NCBI GenBank assembly: GCA_003117195.1
Contig: BDSI01000082.1
Location: forward strand, 1 to 64,000
Reading direction: 5' to 3'
DNA length: 64,000 bases
DNA from: Eudorina sp. 2006-703-Eu-15
Taxonomy: Eukaryota > Chlorophyta > Chlorophyceae > Chlamydomonadales > Volvocaceae
The translations under genes and the position numbers were made by a program. Shown here piece after piece: positions 1 through 12,096 of this stretch (position 1 is its first letter; each line of letters opens with the position of its first letter). The notes under the pieces are model-generated. The model worked only from the letters and a program-made list of their open reading frames with translations. It was not told where the DNA came from and searched no databases.

Positions 1-202
1 AAGGCAGATACATGTTATGTCCGTTAGTTGGTAGTGACTGGTTGATTTAATGAGCCCCGCTTGCACAGCCCCGTTCTATAAAATCTTTGTCGGTCCAAGT
101 CCGCCCCTATGCATGTGGTGGATGGTATGCCATTGTTACAGAGATAGACCGACATTTAATTTCGTGTCAGTCAGGATCAAGCAACGGACCCGGCCCACAT
201 AC

Positions 203-299
203 CGGAAGCTGCTGCCCGAGACACCGTTACGGCGCTCAACAGCACGCCAATCGACAGCAGCACTGCCGCGGTTGTGGTGGTAGCGGCAGGCCTCATCAT
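203..299 (-). CDS. CTLD gene copy A, signal-peptide exon only (gene runs off the left edge)
   Basis: This is exon 1 of a lectin-like gene whose remaining exon lies left of the window. It starts with two tandem ATG codons (299-297 and 296-294) and encodes MMRPAATTTTAAVLLSIGVL followed by more hydrophobic residues and SRAAAS, a typical secretory signal peptide. It ends at a GT donor (complement of 201-202) with one leftover base. The same 97-nt exon recurs at 3677-3773, 7363-7459 and 11813-11909, and in copies C and D its phase joins exactly to the CTLD exon. No earlier in-frame ATG exists before the upstream stop. The product itself cannot be seen. Confidence 0.75.
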
Positions 300-2194
300 G
301 GCTGAGACCTTGGCTTGCTTGCGGCAGTGGACGTTGTTTGCTCGCAGCAGCGGGTATATGCTATGGTAAGCAAGCGGCCGATGCACAGGTATGTTTGCAA
401 CCTAGATGTTGTTCTCCGAGTGTAAGATAGAAATCTCTATTAATTTCGTGTCCTGCCAAGCTGCTGCTTCTTGCTTGTGAAGAATGAATGATGTTGATGA
501 TTGATTTAGCAAGACAGCCTATCTATAAATATACATTACGGCGGAGGCCCGCTGACGTACATTGTGCCGGTTTCTTGGCAACCAGCACGACGGCACCAAG
601 CAAGCCGCCTCGACCGAGGCGACCACGGTAGCCAGCCAGGTACGTATATCAGTCTGGGATGGGCTGAACGCATGCCTTGCTTCGTTGTGCATACGACTCT
701 ATATACTATATCCAACAGATTACGAGGTACATCTGTGTGCATAAATCGAACTTGCAATAACACTTCGTTTGCGCTAGTGCGATCCGTCGGCGGCTGCGTT
801 GCCGTTGGTCTGTGATGAGACATGTTGTCCTATCGATCCATAAAGGATAGCTAGCTGGCTAGATAGGTCATGTCAATTAATACAATGCTTACTCGTAAAT
901 TAATTATGCAACGACACACACATAGCTAATATACATCTATATATTTATATATTAAGATATTTGTATTCGTTGGTTCCTTATCGAAGGGTTTATTTGATAT
1001 GCGCCAGCAAAACCCCGGCGTGTATTACAATCAATGCATGTATGGGGGGTTGCGAGGTCTTTTGGGCACAGCGAACCCTTTTCTGCCAATACGTGTGGCC
1101 ATTATTTCGTTCTCTTGCAAAGAGAAGTCAGGCATGTGGCACCCGCATTTAAAAAACTGATTCTGGTTATATGCGTGAACATTTCAACATTGCTTGACTA
1201 GCTAATAAGTAGTGCGCACGCAGGCATTATCACCATTCGCAGCACGCACACACCTGATCCCGCTGATCCTACGTTCTTGCTTGTGCGCGCTGAACAACAA
1301 GGCCGACAATATATCGCCGTTGGTCTGCTGCACATGTGACCGTATACACAGCCTGTCGGATATATAGCGCGATTATTCACGGCGTTGGCGATGGCGATGG
1401 ATGAGTTCATTATAATATATATATATATATTATATGTAATGCTAATTTGTATTTGATATACTGTTATGCTGTCACATAATTAATGTTATTCTTTTAACTA
1501 TAATTTATATTGCTATTATTGTTGTTGCTGCTGCTGCGTGCTGCTGTTGTTCCAACCTCCACAAACATTCCGCTGTGATGTCGGTGCGGGGAGATCTCGC
1601 TCGTTGCTCGCTATGTTGCCGGGGCGTCAAGCAAGAGTTAATCCTAGTACGCATACAGGCACCAACGCCCCATTAATCTTTCTGCAGAGTCCACCTTCCA
1701 TGCTCATAATTCAATCTTCGAGTGCATCGAGCGGTTTTATTATTAGACTGAGGGACGCCTCTCTCGTGGGTAGCTTTGTGATTAAATGACAGCCCACGCA
1801 CAGCAGGCTTCATATCCTTCTTGGGCAGCGACAAAGGTGCATGTGTATCCGGCCGCGATAATAAGTGTATGGTGAAGCATGGCAAACTCTATGTATGCAG
1901 TATGCAGCCGAAATTTGATCGTCCCAGTGATATATTGTCTCACGTTCGAGCGAGCCGCCCTCTGAGCACCTGATGATCGCGCAACCGGCAGCATGCACGC
2001 AGCTAGATAGCCGTGGCGACTGTGTTACAGCTAAGGCAGCACTTGTCACCACATGCAAGCTCAACTGCCTAGCCTGACAAGCCTACAACGAAGGTCCGAA
2101 GATAATAAGCTAGCTAGTATGCATCATACGTCACCAGCCACTGACCCGTCTATCTATTTGTCCGAATACATGGGCAAACATGATAGCCCTCATT
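300..2194. other. Spacer between CTLD genes A and B
   Basis: This spacer is the 5' flank of copy A and the 3' flank of copy B, both read on the minus strand. It has no convincing gene. It contains a short (TA)n tract near 1411-1435 and a GTT/GCT-rich stretch near 1510-1550. Its sequence is nearly identical to 3774-5877 and 7460-9575. A diverged relative of 540-720 is also present beyond copy E (about 18.06-18.39 kb), so part of this 5' flank is older than the array and may hold regulatory sequence. Confidence 0.6.
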
Positions 2195-2199
2195 TTACA
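2195..2199 (-). terminator. Poly(A) signal TGTAA of CTLD copy B
   Basis: The complement reads TGTAA 46 nt downstream of the copy B stop codon. TGTAA is the standard volvocine polyadenylation signal, and the same site is present behind copies C and D. Confidence 0.55.
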
Positions 2200-2244
2200 G
2201 ACGCATGCAGCCACGTTGTAGACATGCTACGGTGCGGTGCGTGT

Positions 2245-3773
2245 CTACAGCAGCAGGCGTTTGCGGCACACGAAGCGCACGTCCTGCTCGCAGCCCTGCA
2301 ACTGCAGGCTGCCATCGGCGGCCATGAGCGGGCACAGGGCGTCGGTGGGCTTGCGTTGGAGCCAGCAGGTGTAATCGTTGTCGGCGCACAGCACGGTCAC
2401 GGCAGCGAAGCCGCTGGCGTCCCAGTACGGCACCAGGCCCCAGCCGGCGCCCAGGCCCTTGCAGAAGGCATCCGCGCCCGCGTACGAGGTGCGCTTTGTG
2501 GCGTCCGTGGTGTACATGCGGTACTCGTAGCCGTCCTTGGTCAGGTACAGCACGCGGGCTCGATGGATGGGGGCGGGGACGATGGCGACGGGGGCGACGG
2601 GCGGCGGGGATGCTGACACTGGCAGAGCGTTGCGGCACACGAAGCGCACGTCCTGCTCGCAGCCCTGCAACTGCAGGCTGCCATCGGCGGCCATGAGCGG
2701 GCACAGGGCGTCGGTGGGCTTGCGTTGGAGCCAGCAGGTGTAATCGTTGTCGGCGCATAGCTCGGTCACGGCAGCGAAGCCGCTGGCGTCCCAGTATGGC
2801 ACCAGGCCCCAGCCGGCGCCCAGGCCCTTGCAGAAGGCGTCCGCGCCTGCGTACGAGGTGCGCTTTGTGGCGTCCGTGGTGTACATGCGGTACTCGTAGC
2901 CGTCCTTGGTCAGGTACAGTACGCCGGGCTCGATGGATGGGGGCGGGGGCGATGGCGACGGGGCGACGGCGGCGGGGATGCTGACACTGGCAGAGCGTTG
3001 CGGCACACGAAGCGCACGTCCTGCTCGCAGCCCTGCAACTGCAGGCTGCCATCGGCGGCCATGAGCGGGCACAGGGCGTCGGTGGGCTTGCGTTGGAGCC
3101 AGCAGGTGTAATCGTTGTCGGCGCACAGCACGGTCACGGCAGCGAAGCCGCTGGCGTCCCAGTACGGCACCAGGCCCCAGCCGGCGCCCAGGCCCTTGCA
3201 GAAGGCGTCCGCGCCTGCGTACGAGGTGCGCTTTGTGGCGTCCGTGGTGTACATGCGGTACTCGTAGCCGTCCTTGGTCAGGTACAGCACGCCGGGCTCG
3301 GGGATGGCGGCGGGGGCGAGGCCGCTGGCAAGCGAGCGAGGGAGGAACATACAACGGGAGCCGTACAATAATGTTAATTGCTGTTCGTGGCACGAAGCAC
3401 GGCGGAGAGGTCTATTTCACATATAGAATCAGCAGCAGCTTGAAAAGAAGAAAAATGAAATGGAGTGACCGCAAGGCAGATACATGTTATGTCCGGTTAG
3501 TTGGTAGTGACTGGTTGATTTAATGAGCCCCGCTTGCACAGCCCCGTTCTATAAAATCTTTGTCGGGTCCAAGTCCGCCCCTATGCATGTGGTGGATGGT
3601 ATGCCATTGTTACAGAGATAGACCGACATTTAATTTCGTGTCAGTGCAGGATCAAGCAACGGACCCGGCCACATACCGGAAGCTGCTGCCCGAGACACCG
3701 TTACGGCGCTCAACAGCACGCCAATCGACAGCAGCACTGCCGCGGTTGTGGTGGTAGCGGCAGACCTCATCAT
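2245..3773 (-). pseudogene. CTLD gene copy B, three domains, frame broken in the linkers
   Basis: The model is exon 1 at 3677-3773 (signal peptide) and exon 2 at 2245-3324, with the acceptor at CCAG before base 3324. Exon 2 encodes three CTLD-like repeats of the kind seen intact in copy C. Compared with copy C there are four single-base changes of length, all in proline/serine linkers: a loss near 3300, a loss near 2957, a gain near 2605 and a loss near 2553. The last two compensate each other and leave about 17 altered linker residues. The first two shift the frame relative to exon 1 and between repeats 1 and 2. All changes sit in GC homopolymer-rich linker DNA and the domains themselves are intact, so assembly error is a real alternative to a recent pseudogene. 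Confidence 0.65.
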
Positions 3774-5877
3774 GGCTGAGACCTTGGCTTGCTTGCGGCA
3801 GTGGACGTTGCTTGCTCGCAGCAGCGGGGGTATATGCTATGGTAAGCAAGCGGCCGATGCACAGGTATGTTTGCAACCTAGATGTTGTTCTCCGAGTGTA
3901 AGAAATCTCTATTAAGTTCGTGTCCTGCCAAGCTGCTGCTTCTTGCTTGTGAAGAATGATGTTGATGATTGATTTAGCAAGACAGCCTATCTATAAATAT
4001 ACATTACGGCGGAGGCCCGCTGACGTACATTGTGCCGGTTTCTTGGCAACCAGCACGACGGCACCAAGCAAGCCGCCTCGACCGAGGCGACCACGGTAGC
4101 CAGCCAGGTACGTATATCAGTCTGGGATGGGCTGAACGCATGCCTTGCTTCGTTGTGCATACGACTCTATATACTATATCCAACAGATTACGAGGTACAT
4201 CTGTGTGCATAAATCGAACTTGCAATAACACTTCGTTTGCGCTAGTGCGATCCGTCGGCGGCTGCGTTGCGTTGGTCTGTGATGAGACATGTTGTCCTAT
4301 CGATCCATAAAGGATAGCTAGCTGGCTAGATAGGTCATGTCAATTAATACAATGCTTATTCGTAAATTAATTATGCAACGACACACACATAGCTAATATA
4401 CATCTATATATTTATATATTAATACATTTGTATTCGTTGGTTCCTTATCGAAGGGTTTATTTGATATGCGCCAGCAAAAGCCCGGCGTGTATTACAATCA
4501 ATGCATGGGGGGGTTGCGAGGTCTTTTGGCACAGCGAACCCTTTTCTGCCAATACGTGTGTGCCATTATTTCGTTCTCTTGCAAAGAGAAGTCAGGCATG
4601 TGGGCACCCGCATTAAAAAAACTGATTCTGGTTCTATGCGTGAACATTTCAACATTGCTTGACTAGCTAATAAGTAGTGCGCACGCAGGCATTATCACCA
4701 TTCGCAGCACGCACACACCTGATCCGCTGATCCTACGTTCTTGCTTGTGCGCGCTGAACAACAAGGCCGACAATACATCGCCGTTGGTCTGCTGCACATG
4801 TGACCGTATACACAGCCTGTCGGATATATAGCGCGATTATTCACGGCGGCGTTGGCGATGGCGATGAATGAGTTCATTATATATATATATATATTATATG
4901 TAATGCTAATTTGTATTTGATATACTGTTATGCTGTCACATAATTAATGTTATTCTTTTAACTATAATTTATATTGCTATTGTTGTTGTTGCTGCTGCGT
5001 GCTGCTGTTGTTCCAACCTCCACAAACATTCACAAACATTCCGCGGTGTTGTCGGTGCGGGGAGATGTCGCTCGTTGCTCGCTATGTTGCCGGGGCGTCA
5101 AGCAAGAGTTAATCCTAGTACGCATACAGGCACCAATGATATACTGTTATGCTGTCACATAATTAATGTTATTCTTTTAACTATAATTTATATTGCTATT
5201 GTTGTTGTTGCTGCTGCTGCGTGCTGCTGTTGTTCCAACCTCCACAAACATTCCGCTGTGATGTCGGTGCGGGGAGATCTCGCTCGTTGCTCGCTATGTT
5301 GCCGGGGCGTCAAGCAAGAGTTAATCCTAGTACGCATACAGGCACCAACGCCCCATTAATCTTTCTGCAGAGTCCACCTTCCATGCTCATAATTCAATCT
5401 TCGAGTGCATCGAGCGGTTTTATTATTAGACTGAGGGACGCCTCTCTCGTGGGTAGCTTTGTGATTAAATGACAGCCCACGCACAGCAGGCTTCATATCC
5501 TTCTTGGGCAGCGACAAAGGTGCATGTGTATCCGGCCGCGATAATAAGTGTATGGTGAAGCATGGCAAACTCTATGTATGCAGTATGCAGCCGAAATTTG
5601 ATCGTCCCAGTGATATATTGTCTCACGTTCGAGCGAGCCGCCCTCTGAGCACCTGATGATCGCGCAACCGGCAGCATGCACGCAGCTAGATAGCCGTGCG
5701 ACTGTGTTACAGCTAAGGCCAGCACTTGTCACCACATGCAAGCTCAACTGCCTAGCCTGACAAGCCTACAACGAAGGTCCGAAAATAATAAGCTAGCTAG
5801 TATGCATCATACGTCACCAGCCACTGACCCGTCTATCTATTTGTCCGAATACATGGGCAAACATGATAGCCCTCATT
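3774..5877. other. Spacer between CTLD genes B and C
   Basis: This is the same spacer as 300-2194, with an added tandem duplication of about 212 bp (4918-5136 and 5137-5348). No gene was recognised. A (TA)n tract lies near 4878-4893. Confidence 0.6.
4918..5348. repeat. About 212-219 bp direct duplication in the spacer
   Basis: Two head-to-tail copies start at TGATATACTG (4918 and 5137) and end at GGCACCAA (5136 and 5348). They differ by a 10-bp CACAAACATT duplication and a GCT triplet. The same doubled form is present between copies C and D (about 8615-9046), while the A-B spacer has a single copy. The duplication therefore arose before the C and D units separated. Confidence 0.8.
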
Positions 5878-5882
5878 TTACA
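5878..5882 (-). terminator. Poly(A) signal TGTAA of CTLD copy C
   Basis: TGTAA on the minus strand, 46 nt after the stop codon, at the same relative position as in copies B and D. Confidence 0.55.
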
Positions 5883-5927
5883 GACGCATGCAGCCACGTT
5901 GTAGACATGCTACGGTGCGGTGCGTGT

Positions 5928-7459
5928 CTACAGCAGCAGGCGTTTGCGGCACACGAAGCGCACGTCCTGCTCGCAGCCCTGCAACTGCAGGCTGCCATCG
6001 GCGGCCATGAGCGGGCACAGGGCGTCGGTAGGCTTGCGTTGGAGCCAGCAGGTGTAATCGTTGTCGGCGCACAGCACGGTCACGGCAGCGAAGCCGCTGG
6101 CGTCCCAGTACGGCACCAGGCCCCAGCCGGCGCCCAGGCCCTTGCAGAAGGCATCCGCGCCCGCGTACGAGGTGCGCTTTGTGGCGTCCGTGGTGTACAT
6201 GCGGTACTCGTAGCCGTCCTTGGTCAGGTACAGCACGCCGGGCTCGATGGATGGGGGCGGGGACGATGGCGACGGGGGCGACGGCGGCGGGGATGCTGAC
6301 ACTGGCAGAGCGTTGCGGCACACGAAGCGCACGTCCTGCTCGCAGCCCTGCAACTGCAGGCTGCCATCGGCGGCCATGAGCGGGCACAGGGCGTCGGTGG
6401 GCTTGCGTTGGAGCCAGCAGGTGTAATCGTTGTCGGCGCATAGCTCGGTCACGGCAGCGAAGCCGCTGGCGTCCCAGTATGGCACCAGGCCCCAGCCGGC
6501 GCCCAGGCCCTTGCAGAAGGCGTCCGCGCCTGCGTACGAGGTGCGCTTTGTGGCGTCCGTGGTGTACATGCGGTACTCGTAGCCGTCCTTGGTCAGGTAC
6601 AGTACGCCGGGCTCGATGGATGGGGGCGGGGGCGATGGCGACGGGGGCGACGGCGGCGGGGATGCTGACACTGGCAGAGCGTTGCGGCACACGAAGCGCA
6701 CGTCCTGCTCGCAGCCCTGCAACTGCAGGCTGCCATCGGCGGCCATGAGCGGGCACAGGGCGTCGGTGGGCTTGCGTTGGAGCCAGCAGGTGTAATCGTT
6801 GTCGGCGCACAGCACGGTCACGGCAGCGAAGCCGCTGGCGTCCCAGTACGGCACCAGGCCCCAGCCGGCGCCCAGGCCCTTGCAGAAGGCGTCCGCGCCT
6901 GCGTACGAGGTGCGCTTTGTGGCGTCCGTGGTGTACATGCGGTACTCGTAGCCGTCCTTGGTCAGGTACAGCACGCCGGGCTCGATGGATGGCGGCGGGG
7001 GCGAGGCCGCTGGCAAGCGAGCGAGGGAGGAACATACAACGGGAGCCGTACAATAATGTTAATTGCTGTTCGTGGCACGAAGCACGGCGGAGAGGTCTAT
7101 TTCACATATAGAATCAGCAGCAGCTTGAAAAGAAGAAAAATGAAATGGGAGTGACCGCAAGGCAGATACATGTTATGTCCGGTTAGTTGGTAGTGACTGG
7201 TTGATTTAATGAGCCCCGCTTGCACAGCCCCGTTCTATAAAATCTTTGTCGGGTCCAAGTCCGCCCCTATGCATGTGGTGGATGGTATGCCATTGTTACA
7301 GAGATAGACCGACATTTAATTTCGTGTCAGTGCAGGATCAAGCAACGGACCCGGCCACATACCGGAAGCTGCTGCCCGAGACACCGTTACGGCGCTCAAC
7401 AGCACGCCAATCGACAGCAGCACTGCCGCGGTTGTGGTGGTAGCGGCAGACCTCATCAT
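5928..7459 (-). CDS. Secreted C-type-lectin-like protein, copy C (three CTLDs), intact
   Basis: Join of exon 1 (7363-7459) and exon 2 (5928-7009), 392 residues, with phases agreeing across the intron (one base left, two taken). Residues 1-32 are a signal peptide with a hydrophobic core ending in SRAAAS. Three almost identical domains occupy about residues 45-141, 168-264 and 291-387, with a period of 123 residues (369 bp). Each has six cysteines (domain positions 31, 56, 63, 74, 88, 96), and motifs ADAFC, GWGLVPYWD, YTCW, LCPLM and DVRFVC that fit a C-type-lectin-like fold. The linkers are SPPP-rich, as in volvocine extracellular-matrix hydroxyproline-rich proteins. I infer a secreted wall or matrix protein, possibly sugar-binding. 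No ligand can be read from the sequence. The protein ends KRLLL, followed by a TGTAA signal. Confidence 0.8.
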
Positions 7460-9575
7460 GGCTGAGACCTTGGCTTGCTTGCGGCAGTGGACGTTGCTTG
7501 CTCGCAGCAGCGGGGGTATATGCTATGGTAAGCAAGCGGCCGATGCACAGGTATGTTTGCAACCTAGATGTTGTTCTCCGAGTGTAAGATAGAAATCTCT
7601 ATTAATTTCGTGTCCTGCCAAGCTGCTGCTTCTTGCTTGTGAAGAATGATGTTGATGATTGATTTAGCAAGACAGCCTATCTATAAATATACATTACGGC
7701 GGAGGCCCGCTGACGTACATTGTGCCGGTTTCTTGGCAACCAGCACGACGGCACCAAGCAAGCCGCCTCGACCGAGGCGACCACGGTAGCCAGCCAGGTA
7801 CGTATATCAGTCTGGGATGGGCTGAACGCATGCCTTGCTTCGTTGTGCATACGACTCTATATACTATATCCAACAGATTACGAGGTACATCTGTGTGCAT
7901 AAATCGAACTTGCAATAACACTTCGTTTGCGCTAGTGCGATCCGTCGGCGGCTGCGTTGCCGTTGGTCTGTGATGAGACATGTTGTCCTATCGATCCATA
8001 AAGGATAGCTAGCTGGCTAGATAGGTCATGTCAATTAATACAATGCTTACTCGTAAATTAATTATGCAACGACACACACATAGCTAATATACATCTATAT
8101 ATTTATATATTAAGATATTTGTATTCGTTGGTTCCTTATCGAAGGGTTTATTTGATATGCGCCAGCAAAAGCCCGGCGTGTATTACAATCAATGCATGTA
8201 TGGGGGGTTGCGAGGTCTTTTGGGCACAGCGAACCCTTTTCTGCCAATACGTGTGTGCCATTATTTCGTTCTCTTGCAAAGAGAAGTCAGGCATGTGGGC
8301 ACCCGCATTAAAAAAACTGATTCTGGTTCTATGCGTGAACATTTCAACATTGCTTGACTAGCTAATAAGTAGTGCGCACGCAGGCATTATCACCATTCGC
8401 AGCACGCACACACCTGATCCCGCTGATCCTACGTTCTTGCTTGTGCGCGCTGAACAACAAGGCCGACAATACATCGCCGTTGGTCTGCTGCACATGTGAC
8501 CGTATACACAGCCTGTCGGATATATAGCGCGATTATTCACGGCGGCGTTGGCGATGGAGATGAATGAGTTCATTATATATATATATATATATTATATGTA
8601 ATGCTAATTTGTATTTGATATACTGTTATGCTGTCACATAATTAATGTTATTCTTTTAACTATAATTTATATTGCTATTGTTGTTGTTGCTGCTGCGTGC
8701 TGCTGTTGTTCCAACCTCCACAAACATTCACAAACATTCCGCGGTGTTGTCGGTGCGGGGAGATGTCGCTCGTTGCTCGCTATGTTGCCGGGGCGTCAAG
8801 CAAGAGTTAATCCTAGTACGCATACAGGCACCAATGATATACTGTTATGCTGTCACATAATTAATGTTATTCTTTTAACTATAATTTATATTGCTATTGT
8901 TGTTGTTGCTGCTGCTGCGTGCTGCTGTTGTTCCAACCTCCACAAACATTCCGCTGTGATGTCGGTGCGGGGAGATCTCGCTCGTTGCTCGCTATGTTGC
9001 CGGGGCGTCAAGCAAGAGTTAATCCTAGTACGCATACAGGCACCAACGCCCCATTAATCTTTCTGCAGAGTCCACCTTCCATGCTCATAATTCAATCTTC
9101 GAGTGCATCGAGCGGTTTTATTATTAGACTGAGGGACGCCTCTCTCGTGGGTAGCTTTGTGATTAAATGACAGCCCACGCACAGCAGGCTTCATATCCTT
9201 CTTGGGCAGCGACAAAGGTGCATGTGTATCCGGCCGCGATAATAAGTGTATGGTGAAGCATGGCAAACTCTATGTATGCAGTATGCAGCCGAAATTTGAT
9301 CGTCCCAGTGATATATTGTCTCACGTTCGAGCGAGCCGCCCTCTGAGCACCTGATGATCGCGCAACCGGCAGCATGCACGCAGCTAGATAGCCGTGCGAC
9401 TGTGTTACAGCTAAGGCCAGCACTTGTCACCACATGCAAGCTCAACTGCCTAGCCTGACAAGCCTACAACGAAGGTCCGAAAATAATAAGCTAGCTAGTA
9501 TGCATCATACGTCACCAGCCACTGACCCGTCTATCTATTTGTCCGAATACATGGGCAAACATGATAGCCCTCATT
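7460..9575. other. Spacer between CTLD genes C and D
   Basis: This is the third copy of the spacer, including the doubled 212-bp segment (about 8615-9046) and a (TA)n tract near 8575-8592. No gene is seen. It should contain the promoter of copy C and the 3' UTR of copy D. Confidence 0.6.
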
Positions 9576-9580
9576 TTACA
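9576..9580 (-). terminator. Poly(A) signal TGTAA of CTLD copy D
   Basis: TGTAA on the minus strand, 46 nt downstream of the stop codon of copy D. Confidence 0.55.
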
Positions 9581-9625
9581 GACGCATGCAGCCACGTTGT
9601 AGACATGCTACGGTGCGGTGCGTGT

Positions 9626-11909
9626 CTACAGCAGCAGGCGTTTGCGGCACACGAAGCGCACGTCCTGCTCGCAGCCCTGCAACTGCAGGCTGCCATCGGC
9701 GGCCATGAGCGGGCACAGGGCGTCGGTGGGCTTGCGTTGGAGCCAGCAGGTGTAATCGTTGTCGGCGCATAGCTCGGTCACGGCAGCGAAGCCGCTGGCG
9801 TCCCAGTATGGCACCAGGCCCCAGCCGGCGCCCAGGCCCTTGCAGAAGGCGTCCGCGCCCGCGTACGAGGTGCGCTTTGTGGCGTCCGTGGTGTACATGC
9901 GGTACTCGTAGCCGTCCTTGGTCAGGTACAGCACGCCGGGCTCGATGGATGGCGGCGTGGGCGATGGCGGCGGGGGCGACGGCGGCGGGGATGCTGACAC
10001 TGGCAGAGCGTTGCGGCACACGAAGCGCACGTCCTGCTCGCAGCCCTGCAACTGCAGGCTGCCATCGGCGGCCATGAGCGGGCACAGGGCGTCGGTGGGC
10101 TTGCGTTGGAGCCAGCAGGTGTAATCGTTGTCGGCGCATAGCTCGGTCACGGCAGCGAAGCCGCTGGCGTCCCAGTATGGCACCAGGCCCCAGCCGGCGC
10201 CCAGGCCCTTGCAGAAGGCGTCCGCGCCTGCGTACGAGGTGCGCTTTGTGGCGTCCGTGGTGTACATGCGGTACTCGTAGCCGTCCTTGGTCAGGTACAG
10301 CACGCCGGGCTCGATGGATGGCGGCGGGGGCGATGGCGGCGGGGGCGACGGCGGCGGGGATGCTGACATTGGCAGAGCGTTGCGGCACACGAAGCGCACG
10401 TCCTGCTCGCAGCCCTGCAACTGCAGGCTGCCATCGGCGGCCATGAGCGGGCACAGGGTGTCCGTTGGCTCCCGTTGCGACTGGAGCCAGCAGGTGTAAT
10501 CATTACTAGCGCACAGCACGGTCACGGCAGCGATTCCGCTTGCGTCCCAGTACGGCACCAGGCCCCAGCCGGCGCCCAGGCCCTTGCAGAAGGCGTCCGC
10601 GCCCGCGTACGAGGTGCGCTTTGTGGCGTCCGTGGTGTACATGCGGTACTCGTAGCCGTCCTTGGTCAGGTACAGCACGCCGGGCTCGATGGATAGCGGC
10701 GTGGGCGATGGCGGCGGGGGCGACGGCGGCGGGGATGCTGACACTGGCAGAGCGTTGCGGCACACGAAGCGCACGTCCTGCTCGCAGCCCTGCAACTGCA
10801 GGCTGCCATCGGCGGCCATGAGCGGGCACAGGGCGTCGGTGGGCTTGCGTTGGAGCCAGCAGGTGTAATCGTTGTCGGCGCATAGCTCGGTCACGGCAGC
10901 GAAGCCGCTGGCGTCCCAGTACGGCACCAGGCCCCAGCCGGCGCCCAGGCCCTTGCAGAAGGCGTCCGCGCCTGCGTACGAGGTGCGCTTTGTGGCGTCC
11001 GTGGTGTACATGCGGTACTCGTAGCCGTCCTTGGTCAGGTACAGCACGCCGGGCTCGATGGATGGCGGCGGGGGCGATGGCGGCGGGGGCGACGGCGGCG
11101 GGGATGCTGACATTGGCAGAGCGTTGCGGCACACGAAGCGCACGTCCTGCTCGCAGCCCTGCAACTGCAGGCTGCCATCGGCGGCCATGAGCGGGCACAG
11201 GGTGTCCGTTGGCTCCCGTTGCGACTGGAGCCAGCAGGTGTAATCATTACTAGCGCACAGCACGGTCACGGCAGCGATTCCGCTTGCGTCCCAGTACGGC
11301 ACCAGGCCCCAGCCGGCGCCCAGGCCCTTGCAGAAGGCGTCCGCGCCCGCGTACGAGGTGCGCTTTGTGGCGTCCGTGGTGTACATGCGGTACTCGTAGC
11401 CGTCCTTGGTCAGGTACAGCACGCCGGGCTCGGGGGATGGGGGCGGGGGCGAGGCCGCTGGCAAGCGAGCGAAGGAGGAACATACAACGGGAGCCGTACA
11501 ATAATGGTAATTGCTGTTCGTGGCACGAAGCACGGCGGAGAGGTCTATTTCACATATAGAATCAGCAGCAGCTTGAAAAGAAGAAAAATAAAATGGGAGT
11601 GACCGCAAGGCAGATACATGTTATGTCCGGTTAGTTGCTAGTGACTGGTTGATTTAATGAGCCCCGCTTGCATAGGCCGGTTCTATAAAATCTTTGTCGG
11701 GTCCAAGTCCGCCCCTATGCATGTGGTGGATGGTATGCCATTGTTACAAAGACAGACCGACATTTATTTGCGTGTCAGAGTGCAGGATCAAGCAACGGAC
11801 CCGGCCACATACCGGAAGCTGCTGCCCGAGACACCGTTACGGCGCTCAACAGCACGCCAATCGACAGCAGCACTGCCGCGGTTGTGGTGGTAGCGGCAGG
11901 CCTCATCAT
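9626..11909 (-). CDS. Secreted C-type-lectin-like protein, copy D (five CTLDs), intact
   Basis: Join of exon 1 (11813-11909) and exon 2 (9626-11457), 642 residues, in frame throughout. It has the same signal peptide as copy C, then five CTLD-like domains joined by SPPPPSPPPPS-type linkers, ending KRLLL. Two domain variants occur. One has GIAAVTVLCASND and a three-residue longer segment before the CP motif (SQREPTDTLCP). The other has GFAAVTELCADND and RKPTDALCP. Their order is 1-2-1-2-2. Matching stretches 744 bp apart show that a pair of domains was duplicated as one block. This is the largest member of the family here. The role is inferred as an extracellular matrix or surface protein, and sugar binding is unproven. 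Confidence 0.82.
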
Positions 11910-12039
11910 GGCTGAGATTTTGGCTTGCTTGCGGCAGTGCACGTTGCTTGCTTGCTCTCTCGTGGCAGCTGCAGCAGCGCGTGTGTATAATGTATATGCT
12001 ATGGAAGCAAGCGGCCGATGCACAGGTCTATCTGCAACT

Positions 12040-12066
12040 GGCATTCTGTCCAGAGTTCGAATCCCC
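12040..12066 (+). mobile_element. tRNA-type SINE head fragment with a B box
   Basis: The segment contains GGCATTCTGTCCAGAG followed by AGTTCGAATCC (12054-12064), one mismatch from the pol III B box GGTTCGAATCC. The same pair of motifs occurs in reverse complement at 37369-37397 in a fuller element. It sits exactly where copy D's upstream sequence stops matching the other units, next to the left end of an inverted segment. Confidence 0.6.
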
Positions 12067-12096
12067 GTCCCCTCACCCCGTGTGATTACCTTTTAC

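Larger units (their letters stand above)
1..12096. repeat. Tandem array of 3.5-4.5 kb units each carrying one CTLD gene
   Basis: The start codons of the signal-peptide exons fall at 299, 3773, 7459 and 11909, so the units are 3474, 3686 and 4450 bp. Spacers, introns and exons are almost identical between units, which indicates recent tandem duplication. The 212-bp gain from the first to the second spacing is explained by a local duplication in the spacer (about 4918-5348). The larger third spacing is explained mainly by 744 bp of extra CTLD sequence in copy D. The left end of the array is outside the window. The right end breaks down at about 12.03 kb, at a SINE head followed by an inverted piece of the unit. 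Confidence 0.9.

Noticed and set aside
2195..11608. Long open frames on both strands over the CTLD exons, other than the lectin frame
   Set aside because: They are shadow frames created by GC-rich repeats. Only one frame has cysteine-patterned domains and joins the signal-peptide exon in phase.
12054..12064. A functional tRNA gene at the B-box motif
   Set aside because: No cloverleaf, anticodon arm or acceptor stem could be formed; it fits a SINE head.
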